The position numbers and the translations under genes were made by a program. Below the pieces are notes generated by a model. That model had not been told where the DNA came from and did no database searches. It worked only from the letters and a program-made list of their open reading frames with translations. From Pseudomonadota bacterium (lineage in GTDB: Bacteria; Pseudomonadota; Alphaproteobacteria; UBA2136; UBA6156), in assembly GCA_016125035.1 (NCBI GenBank), contig WGMN01000013.1:1-59045 (forward strand): a stretch of 59,045 bases of DNA, in the 5' to 3' direction. Below are positions 42,542 through 49,529 of the stretch, piece by piece. Every line of letters starts with the position of its first letter. The stretch's first letter is position 1.

Positions 42542-43863
42542 GCCTTGCCTCCCATCACACGCTGCCAAAAGTCTGAAGTCATATTGTCATCCTTATATTT
42601 CAAAAAGTCTTTCCACGCCGGATAAGCCTGGGCAAAACTCTCCGGCCGCATGCACGCATCCTTGGCCGGATAAATCGCCCCGCCGTTGGCCATCGCCACA
42701 TCCTCAATGGCACGCAGCATGGCCAGGGTTCTCTCTCCTTTGTAGGGGAAGTCCAGCGCCAACGCCACTCCTTCACGCGGAAAGCTCAACATCCCCGCGG
42801 GCGCCATCCCACCCATCATCTTCAACGTGTTTAAAAATGACGGCTCTCCCCCCGCCCGCGCCAAACGCAGAATCTGCGCCACCAACCGCGGCGCTCCGGC
42901 CTGCGGCACCACCACCTGGCACTGCACAAAGGGCACCGGGCCATACAGGTTGGTCCAATGCCCAACGCCATCCAAAGGCCAGAAGAATGATGAATAATCA
43001 ACCTGCGCATAAGCCGCCCTCGGGCGCCGCAACCACAGTTCGTTAAACACCCGCGTGGTCAACGCATTCACGGCACTAAAAGGCAAACGCACCGGCACCT
43101 GCAACCGCACCGGCGGCGGGGGGTTCAACGGCCCGCCCATCTCGTCCCAGCGCGCCAACTCCAGGTAACCGCGCCCCAACTCCTTCTCCGGGGCGGTCAT
43201 GTCCAGCCACGCCACGCTGTAATCCCAGCCCTGGGCGGGGCCTTCCATGGTGGAAAAAAAGTCCTCCAACCCGCGCAACGGCACAATCCGCCGCTGCATC
43301 AACCCGCTCAGCACCGGCATCAGCTGCACGGTGGCCTGGGCGATAATCCCGGTCAGCCCCAGGCCGCCCACGGTGGCGGCAAACCAGGCATCTCCGGCCT
43401 TGCACACCTTCACCGTGCCGTCGCTGCGGCGCAGCGTCAGGGCGGTCACATGGTGGCCAAAACTTCCCGCGCGGTGGTGGTTTTTGCCGTGCACGTCATT
43501 GGCGATCGCCCCGCCCAGGGTCACAAAGCGCGTGCCCGGCACCACCGGCAACATCCACCCCGTGGGCACCACCACGCGCAAGATCTCATCCAGCGTTATT
43601 CCCGCTTCGGCGGTCAGCAGGCCTTTGCTGCGGTCAAATTTCACCAGGCGGTTCAGGCCGCGCATGTCCACCAGCACGCCCTGGCTGTTCAGGCACACAT
43701 CGCCCTGGCTGCGGCCATTGCCAAAGGCCAGGATTTTCCCCTTCGGCAACTCATCATCCGGCCAATTCAGCCGCACCGCCCTCTGCGGCGGGTTCGGAAA
43801 GCGCCCCCAATTCCCATACCGCCCCTCGTTCCTCGCTACCTCGTTCCTCGTTCCCTCTTCCAT
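42538..43863 (-). CDS. FAD-dependent oxidase, DprE1-like
   Basis: DprE1 oxidises decaprenyl-phospho-ribose at C2. This 441-residue protein has the FAD PCMH region FGNGRSQGDVCLNSQG and PGTRFVTLGGAIANDVHGKN followed by HHRAGSFGHHV, almost the same as mycobacterial DprE1. The C-terminal part contains LDFPYKGERTLAML and YPAKDACMRPESFAQAYPAW with the active-site Lys. At the position of DprE1 Cys387 (target of benzothiazinones) the sequence reads GVALALDFP, so Cys is replaced by Ala. The first dozen codons are a tandem repeat (GAACGAG words). Coupled to the genes on both sides. Confidence 0.92.
   Translation of the reverse strand: MEEGTRNEVARNEGRYGNWGRFPNPPQRAVRLNWPDDELPKGKILAFGNGRSQGDVCLNSQGVLVDMRGLNRLVKFDRSKGLLTAEAGITLDEILRVVVPTGWMLPVVPGTRFVTLGGAIANDVHGKNHHRAGSFGHHVTALTLRRSDGTVKVCKAGDAWFAATVGGLGLTGIIAQATVQLMPVLSGLMQRRIVPLRGLEDFFSTMEGPAQGWDYSVAWLDMTAPEKELGRGYLELARWDEMGGPLNPPPPVRLQVPVRLPFSAVNALTTRVFNELWLRRPRAAYAQVDYSSFFWPLDGVGHWTNLYGPVPFVQCQVVVPQAGAPRLVAQILRLARAGGEPSFLNTLKMMGGMAPAGMLSFPREGVALALDFPYKGERTLAMLRAIEDVAMANGGAIYPAKDACMRPESFAQAYPAWKDFLKYKDDNMTSDFWQRVMGGKA
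43824..43860. repeat. Short tandem repeat, word CTCGTTC, at the start of the DprE1-like gene
   Basis: CCTCGTTCCTCGCTACCTCG and TTCCTCGTTCCCTCTTCC form imperfect seven- to eight-base words overlapping the first codons of the DprE1-like gene. Confidence 0.65.
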
Positions 43864-45314
43864 CACGCCGCCCCCAGCACCATCACCGCCAACGCCAAAA
43901 GCCCCAGCCCCCAGGTCACCGGGTCGCGCGCGGCAAACACCACCGGGTCGTCATGCATCTGGCCGCGGTGCGCCAGCAACCACATCCGCCCCAGCGCCCA
44001 CAACCCCAGCGGGCACAACAGCCCCAGCAAATCCGGATTTTTATAAAGCACCCCCACCGCCGGGCTATCAATATAAAGCCCCACCACCATCACGCTCAAC
44101 AACCCCGCGCCCATGCCCTGCACGGCCACCACCATGCGGTCATCCACATGGTAGCCGCGCGCACGCTCCCGCTTGCCACTGGCCTTCATCTCGCACAGCT
44201 CCACATAACGCTTCAGCAGCGCCAGACTGTAAAACACCAAAAACGCGAACATCGCCAACCAGTAACTCAGCGGTATCCCGGTGGCCGCCGCCCCGCCCAG
44301 CATGCGCACACCGTAAAGCGCCGCCAGCACCACCACATCGCCCAGCGCCCAATGCTTAAAGCACCAGCTGTAACCATTGGTCAGCAGCACATAAGCCACC
44401 ATCACCGCCAGCAACCACGGGCCGCCCAACCACCCCAGCACCAGGCCTGCGGCCAGCAACAGCGGCGCCACCATCAGGCCGGTGGGTATGCTCAACGTCC
44501 CCGCCGCAAAAGGCCGCAAGCGCTTGGTGGCGTGCAACCTGTCCTCATTCACATCCAACAAATCGTTAATCAGATAAATCCCGCTGGCACAAAAACAGAA
44601 CGCCATAAACGCCAGCACACTGCCGCTCCACGCCGCCACACTTCCCCACATATGCGCGGTCACCAGCGGCACAAACACCAGCAAGTTCTTCAACCACTGG
44701 TGCGGGCGCAGCGCCTTCCACAACGCCCGCCCCTGCCCCATGCGCACGGGCAGAACCTGCTCCACATTGCCCAACTTTTTCGCCGCCGCCGCCACCGCCC
44801 GCGGTGCATTCACCACAATCGCTTTTCGCGCCCTCGCCCACACCGCCAGGTCATCGCGGCTGTTGCCGGCGTAATCAAACCCGCGCTCACCAAACTGCCC
44901 CACCAGCCGCGCCGCCTTGTTGTGCCGCGTTAAATTAAAATGCGCCTCGGTGGTGCCGTTCACCGGGTAATCCACCCCCTGCCCCACCAAAATCGCCGCC
45001 ACCAGTTTCTCCGTGCTGCCGGTCACCACCAGCACCTCGCGGCCCGCTTGTCTCGCCTCTCCCATCAACGCCAACACCCGCCCATCCAGCGGCACGGGCG
45101 GAACCCACTTTTCCTTCGCCGCCCACTCCTGCAATTGCAGCTTGGCGGCGGCACGGCCCTGGGTCAGCAGCAACCACGCCAGCACCACACACGCCCACGG
45201 CCGGTGCCTCAGCAACCAGGCCATGCCTTCCGCGTTTACGTCCGAGAACTGTAACGTCCCGTCAAAATCCACCACCAGCGGAACCCCCGCGCGCGGCTTA
45301 CCCTTAGCTGTCAT
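43863..45314 (-). CDS. Fused HAD phosphatase - UbiA prenyltransferase (polyprenyl-P-phosphoribose synthase type)
   Basis: The 483-residue protein joins two domains. Residues 1 to about 190 are a HAD-like phosphatase: [23 protein letters not shown] and [11 protein letters not shown]. From about 205 there is a UbiA prenyltransferase with around nine TM segments: [16 protein letters not shown], the metal motif [20 protein letters not shown] and LKRYVELCE. In the arabinan pathway UbiA transfers phosphoribose from PRPP to polyprenyl phosphate and a phosphatase removes the 5'-phosphate; both could reside here. Its stop overlaps the DprE1-like start (TGATG). The ATG at 45314 is preceded by AAGGGCAAG. 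Confidence 0.9.
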   Translation of the reverse strand: MTAKGKPRAGVPLVVDFDGTLQFSDVNAEGMAWLLRHRPWACVVLAWLLLTQGRAAAKLQLQEWAAKEKWVPPVPLDGRVLALMGEARQAGREVLVVTGSTEKLVAAILVGQGVDYPVNGTTEAHFNLTRHNKAARLVGQFGERGFDYAGNSRDDLAVWARARKAIVVNAPRAVAAAAKKLGNVEQVLPVRMGQGRALWKALRPHQWLKNLLVFVPLVTAHMWGSVAAWSGSVLAFMAFCFCASGIYLINDLLDVNEDRLHATKRLRPFAAGTLSIPTGLMVAPLLLAAGLVLGWLGGPWLLAVMVAYVLLTNGYSWCFKHWALGDVVVLAALYGVRMLGGAAATGIPLSYWLAMFAFLVFYSLALLKRYVELCEMKASGKRERARGYHVDDRMVVAVQGMGAGLLSVMVVGLYIDSPAVGVLYKNPDLLGLLCPLGLWALGRMWLLAHRGQMHDDPVVFAARDPVTWGLGLLALAVMVLGAA

Positions 45315-45481
45315 CTTGCCCTTGTTCACGCTCGCGGTTTTACCATTCTGTCCCGCGCCCCGCAATCTTTTCCGCCACTTACAAAGGCAGCGCTGTCACC
45401 CACCTTACCTATCCCCTGTTCACGCTTGCCGCCCCTCCTTCAGCCCGCCACCCTCCCGCTTATCAAGGAAAGTTAATACCG

Positions 45482-45874
45482 ATGAAGCTCGCCCTCCTCT
45501 CCGCCGCCGCCACCGCGCTGGCCTTGCCCGCACTGGCGCAAGATACCTCCTACTGCCGCGAATTCACCCAAACCATCACCATCGGCGGCAAAACGCAAAA
45601 GGGCTACGGCACCGCCTGCCTGCAGCCCGACGGCTCGTGGGAGCTGCAAAGCAACGCCGTGGCCACCCCTCCGGCCGATAACCGCATCACCAGCGTCGCC
45701 CCGGCCGATAACATCACCTATGTGGTGGAAGACGACCACGTCTTCATCACCCCGCCAGAACCCTTCGTGGTCGGCACGGTGTTCATCGGCGGCAACCACC
45801 ACCACTTCGGCCCGGGCTTCTCTCCCTCGCACCGCTGGGGCGGCGCCCACGGCCACGGCGGCTACCACCACTAA
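45482..45874 (+). CDS. Exported surface-antigen-like protein with His-rich tail
   Basis: The 130-residue protein has a signal peptide (ALALPALA) and [20 protein letters not shown] followed by [12 protein letters not shown], which matches the C-terminal strand region of the RT0821/17-kDa surface antigen family. The C-terminus has ten His in HHHFGP...HGHGGYHH and may bind metal. AAGGAAAG lies nine bases before the ATG. Single gene. Confidence 0.75.
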   Translation: MKLALLSAAATALALPALAQDTSYCREFTQTITIGGKTQKGYGTACLQPDGSWELQSNAVATPPADNRITSVAPADNITYVVEDDHVFITPPEPFVVGTVFIGGNHHHFGPGFSPSHRWGGAHGHGGYHH

Positions 45875-45875
45875 C

Positions 45876-45896
45876 AAAAAGGCCCCCAAAGGGGCC
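45876..45896 (-). terminator. Terminator-like hairpin
   Basis: GGCCCC/GGGGCC is followed by TTTTTG on the minus strand. Confidence 0.5.
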
Positions 45897-45899
45897 AAA

Positions 45900-45921
45900 C
45901 CTGGTGCTGCCGAATAGGATT
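45900..45921 (-). repeat. Detached copy of the tRNA-Thr 3' end
   Basis: The 21 bases CTGGTGCTGCCGAATAGGATT are identical to those at the 3' end of tRNA-Thr (46002-46022), 102 bp away. This is the arrangement left by integration at a tRNA 3' end, but the intervening DNA is too short to be an element. Confidence 0.75.
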
Positions 45922-45945
45922 ACGCCTACCTCATATGGCTGACGC

Positions 45946-45985
45946 AAATAAAAGAAGCCGTTGTTCCTCTTCGGGGCAACGGCTT
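45946..45985 (-). terminator. Terminator of tRNA-Thr
   Basis: AAGCCGTTG/CAACGGCTT (9 bp) with a 13-nt loop is followed on the minus strand by CTTTTATTT. Confidence 0.8.
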
Positions 45986-46002
45986 GGTTTTCCTTAAATA
46001 AC

Positions 46003-46077
46003 TGGTGCTGCCGAATAGGATTGAACTATCGACCTCGTCATTACCAATGACGTGCTCTACCACTGAGCTACGGCAGC
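46003..46077 (-). tRNA. tRNA-Thr (anticodon GGT)
   Basis: A 75-nt cloverleaf on the minus strand with anticodon loop TTGGTAA (GGT), acceptor GCTGCCG/CGGCAGC and an encoded CCA. Confidence 0.96.
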
Positions 46078-46148
46078 AACGGGCCCATCCCTACCCAATC
46101 CTCCCCCCTCCCGTCAACGCTTTTCCCACCAAAAAGGCCTCACACGCC

Positions 46149-46177
46149 TTGCGGTTGCCCAATTCCTCGGCTAATTT
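46149..46177 (+). promoter_or_regulatory. Leaderless-type promoter of lysS
   Basis: TTGCGG (46149-46154), exactly 17 nt, then TAATTT (46172-46177), seven bases before the ATG at 46185. No Shine-Dalgarno is present. The -35 context CTTGCGGTTG is the same as that upstream of the Hsp70-like gene. Confidence 0.55.
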
Positions 46178-46184
46178 GGCCGCC

Positions 46185-47783
46185 ATGCCGCAAACTTTCT
46201 CGCCCGAACAGTACCTTAACAGCGCCGCCTGGCCCTTTGCCGAGGCCCGCCGCGTCATCGCCCACATGGAAGCCAAGGCCAAAGCCGGCAAAAAGGACAA
46301 AGGCTACATCCTGTTCGAGACCGGCTACGGTCCGTCCGGCCTGCCGCACATCGGCACGTTCGGAGAGGTCTTCCGCACCACCATGGTGCGCCAGGCGTTT
46401 GAAAGGCTTATGCCCGGCGTCAAAACCCGCCTGTTCGCTTTTTCCGATGATATGGACGGCCTGCGCAAGGTGCCGGAGAACCTGCCGAACAAAGAGCTCC
46501 TCAAGGCCCACCTCAACAAGCCGCTCACCCAGGTGCCCGACCCCTTCGGCCAGTATCCCAGCTTTGCTCACCATAACAACGCCATGCTGCGCCGCTTCCT
46601 CGATGATTTCGGCTTCGCGTACGAGTTCCTCTCCAGCACCGAGCAGTACAAATCCGGCATCTTCAACACGGCCCTGCTGCGGGCGCTGGAAGTGCATAAG
46701 GAGATCTGCGACATCATCGTCCCCACCCTGGGTCAGGAACGCGCCGCCACCTATTCTCCCTTCCTGCCGGTGGATGCCGAATCCGGCCACGTGCTGCAGG
46801 TCCCGGTCATCGCCACCGATGTAAAGAAGGGCACCATCACCTACCGCCGCACAGATGGGAAGGAGATCGAAACTCCGGTCACCGATGGCCACTGCAAGCT
46901 GCAGTGGAAGCCGGACTGGGCCATGCGCTGGTACGCGCTGGACGTGGATTACGAAATGTCCGGCAAGGACCTCATCGACAGCGTGCAACTGGGCTCGCGC
47001 ATCTGCACCACGCTCGGCGGCACGCCTCCGGTCAACCTCACTTACGAGCACTTTGTGGATGAGCAAGGCGCCAAAATCAGCAAATCCAAAGGCAACGGCC
47101 TCACCATCGAGGAATGGCTCACCTACGCCCCGGCAGAGAGCCTTTCGCTCTACATGTACCGCACCCCCACCCGGCAAAAAAAGCTCTACCGCACCCTCAT
47201 CCCCACGGTGGTGGAGGAATACGCAACTTTGCTGGATGACTTCCCGACCCAAACGCCGGAAGAACAGCTCGACAACCCCGCCTTCCACATCCACAACGGC
47301 ACCGTGCCGGCCAACCCGCTGCCCTTCCCCTACCCCATGCTGCTCAACCTGGTGTCGGTCACCGCAGCAGAAAAACCGGAGGTGGTCTGGAACTACCTCA
47401 TGCGCTACCGGCCAGACCTCTCGCCGCAAAATGCCCCCCAGCTGGCCACGCTCATCGAGGGCGCCATCCGCTATTACGCCGACACCATCAAACCCACGCA
47501 AAACCACCGTGCCCCCGCCACTGCGCAGGAACGTGCCACGCTCGACGAGATCGCCGCCTTCCTCAAAACCCTGCAGGGCGGCGAGGACGCCGAGCTGATC
47601 CAGACCGAGTTCTACGAGATCGGCAAACGCCAGTTCAGCAAAGAGAAGCTGCGCGACTATTTCAAGTTCCTCTACCAAACCCTTCTCGGCTTCGAGAACG
47701 GCCCGCGCCTGGGCACCTTCACCACCGTCTACGGCCATAAAGAGATGCTGGAACTCGTAACCCGCGCCCAATCCCGCACTTAA
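46185..47783 (+). CDS. lysS: Lysine--tRNA ligase, class I
   Basis: Class I lysyl-tRNA synthetase charges tRNA-Lys and is found in archaea and many alphaproteobacteria in place of the class II enzyme. The 532-residue protein has the HIGH motif as HIGT (residues 55-58 in GPSGLPHIGTFGEV) and KMSKS as KISKSKGNG. YSFLPVDAESG-like and LTYEHFVDEQGAKIS regions are also typical. I start at 46185 because the frame upstream runs into tRNA-Thr and a leaderless promoter fits. Confidence 0.97.
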   Translation: MPQTFSPEQYLNSAAWPFAEARRVIAHMEAKAKAGKKDKGYILFETGYGPSGLPHIGTFGEVFRTTMVRQAFERLMPGVKTRLFAFSDDMDGLRKVPENLPNKELLKAHLNKPLTQVPDPFGQYPSFAHHNNAMLRRFLDDFGFAYEFLSSTEQYKSGIFNTALLRALEVHKEICDIIVPTLGQERAATYSPFLPVDAESGHVLQVPVIATDVKKGTITYRRTDGKEIETPVTDGHCKLQWKPDWAMRWYALDVDYEMSGKDLIDSVQLGSRICTTLGGTPPVNLTYEHFVDEQGAKISKSKGNGLTIEEWLTYAPAESLSLYMYRTPTRQKKLYRTLIPTVVEEYATLLDDFPTQTPEEQLDNPAFHIHNGTVPANPLPFPYPMLLNLVSVTAAEKPEVVWNYLMRYRPDLSPQNAPQLATLIEGAIRYYADTIKPTQNHRAPATAQERATLDEIAAFLKTLQGGEDAELIQTEFYEIGKRQFSKEKLRDYFKFLYQTLLGFENGPRLGTFTTVYGHKEMLELVTRAQSRT

Positions 47784-47872
47784 CCTCTTGTAAATTTTAG
47801 GCCCCGGATTTATAACCCGCCCATAAGCACCACCGCGCCGTTCCCCGTTGTCCAGCCAGAAGGAATTTTCTT

Positions 47873-48241
47873 ATGTCTGCCAACCACGTCCTGGTCTACT
47901 CCTCCGGCCACGCCTTCATGGATAAGGCCCTGATGGCGGCCCTCGAACAAGACAAGCGCTTCACGTCCGTGCTGTTCGAGACCGCCGATGCCATGGGCGC
48001 CCACGCCTGCCAGTGCATGCGTCAGCACCAGCGCGTCATCACCATCTCCCCGCAGTTCAATGCCGAAGCCAAGAGCCTCCGCTACTGCGTGCGCAAGGAT
48101 ACCGAGACCACGGCCTTCACGGCCAGCCACACGGTCTACGAGCCCCTCACCGAAGACAAATTCACGGGCCTCGTGAAAGACATCACCAGCATCCTCAACC
48201 ATGAGCTGATGATCTCCGGCATCTTCCACAAAACCGCTTAA
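47873..48241 (+). CDS. Hypothetical protein, 122 residues
   Basis: A soluble protein with mixed alpha/beta pattern and three Cys (HACQCM, RYCVRK). No family recognised. GAAGGA about nine bases before the ATG and an intrinsic terminator after it support a real gene. Confidence 0.7.
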   Translation: MSANHVLVYSSGHAFMDKALMAALEQDKRFTSVLFETADAMGAHACQCMRQHQRVITISPQFNAEAKSLRYCVRKDTETTAFTASHTVYEPLTEDKFTGLVKDITSILNHELMISGIFHKTA

Positions 48242-48268
48242 GGCTGCCGGTACAACCGACACCAATCG

Positions 48269-48296
48269 AAAAACCGGGCCCAGCGCCCGGTTTTTT
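48269..48296 (+). terminator. Terminator of the 122-residue protein gene
   Basis: AAAAACCGGGC/GCCCGGTTTTTT with a short loop. A second AGGCCC-type hairpin and a short tandem repeat (ATCC/CAAAATCCC words, 48325-48358) follow. Confidence 0.9.
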
Positions 48297-48357
48297 GCGC
48301 ACAAAAAAAGGCCCGCAGGGCCCCCAAAATCCTAACATCCCAAAATCCCAAAACCCC

Positions 48358-49041
48358 CTAGTGCACCGTCCGCACACCCACCTTGAAAACCCCATTCTCC
48401 ACACTCACCTCCTCCACCGCATCCGCGCGCTTGCCCTTCTTCACCGCCGGCAGGTGGCGCTGCACGCTGGCCCAAATCGCCCTGTGGGTGGGCGAGACCG
48501 GCACGCTCGCATGCGGGTTGTCCAAACTCGTCTCGTTCATCACCACCAGCTCCAGCTTGGGGCCCACTTCAATCAAATCCAGCTGCACCGGCTCAATCTG
48601 CACCACCCACGCCAGTACCTGCACCGGGCTGGCCACGCCGCTGGCCTCGTCGGTGTAGTTAAACAGCGGCGCGGCGGCCACGCGGTCGGCCATCAGCAGC
48701 TTTTTACCGATGGTGCGCGCAAACACCTTGCCCAGCTGCAACTCCAGTGCATCCCGCAGCGCCACGCACAAATCCCCGTGGCGGCCCAACCCCATGCAGC
48801 TCACCAGCCGCGCGCGGGTGTCCTTGGCCTGGGTGCCGCGCACCAGCACCACCTGGCGCTGGCCGTCCTGCATAAACCACAGCACCAGCGCGGCAGCCAG
48901 GCCGGCATGCCCCCTGGGCAGCACCTGCATCTGCGCGCCCAGCAAAAAGCTCACCACGCGGTTCAATAGCGCCTGCCGCCCGGCCATCAGCCGCGGCCGC
49001 AAGGCCTTCCAGCGCATCTCAAGTGTCTTAAACAATCCCAT
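48358..49041 (-). CDS. Hypothetical protein, 227 residues
   Basis: No family recognised. It is probably cytoplasmic, with an amphipathic basic N-terminus (MGLFKTLEMRWKALRPRLMA) and a mixed alpha/beta body. GAGGGAGG immediately upstream sets the ATG at 49041. Codon use fits the genome. An AT-rich promoter region lies between it and the divergent gene at 49196. Confidence 0.7.
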   Translation of the reverse strand: MGLFKTLEMRWKALRPRLMAGRQALLNRVVSFLLGAQMQVLPRGHAGLAAALVLWFMQDGQRQVVLVRGTQAKDTRARLVSCMGLGRHGDLCVALRDALELQLGKVFARTIGKKLLMADRVAAAPLFNYTDEASGVASPVQVLAWVVQIEPVQLDLIEVGPKLELVVMNETSLDNPHASVPVSPTHRAIWASVQRHLPAVKKGKRADAVEEVSVENGVFKVGVRTVH

Positions 49042-49195
49042 CCTCCCTCTTTTATAAGCCTCCGCCAGCCAAGTCTCAAGGTTTGGCGGGCATTTTTTCA
49101 CCCTACCTGCAAAATATGTAAAATAAACAAAATATAACAATAAGTTGCGTTAATAACTTGAAAAACCTCCTCCCACGCCCCATCTCCTAAGGGAC

Positions 49196-49420
49196 ATGAG
49201 CATCGCTCTCATCGCCATTGCCCTCTTCACGCTGGTGTTCCTGCGCGCCTTTTTCATGCCGGTGGCCACCGGCGCGGTGGTGGGCGGGGCCAGCATCTTC
49301 CTGGCGCCGCTGGTGGGTTTCCCGCCCAGCCCCAGCGTGGCTTTCGTCGCACTGGCCCTGGGGGTGGCCATCGGCAGTCTCACCCTCATCAGCCCACACA
49401 AGGCTAAAGAAGACAAATAA
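49196..49420 (+). CDS. Small two-TM membrane protein, 74 residues
   Basis: Two hydrophobic helices (about residues 3-20 and 46-66) joined by a Gly/Pro-rich loop, with a Lys-rich C-terminus. No family recognised. AGGGAC lies close to the ATG. It precedes uvrD by 110 bp. Confidence 0.6.
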   Translation: MSIALIAIALFTLVFLRAFFMPVATGAVVGGASIFLAPLVGFPPSPSVAFVALALGVAIGSLTLISPHKAKEDK

Positions 49421-49529
49421 CCCTTTCCCCCGCAACCAGCCGCCCCACCGGGCAGCTGTTCGCATTCCGGGCACCTCTCCACCCTCCGCACATTGCTCGC
49501 CGCACAAAAAAGTGCTGTATAGTCCCCCC

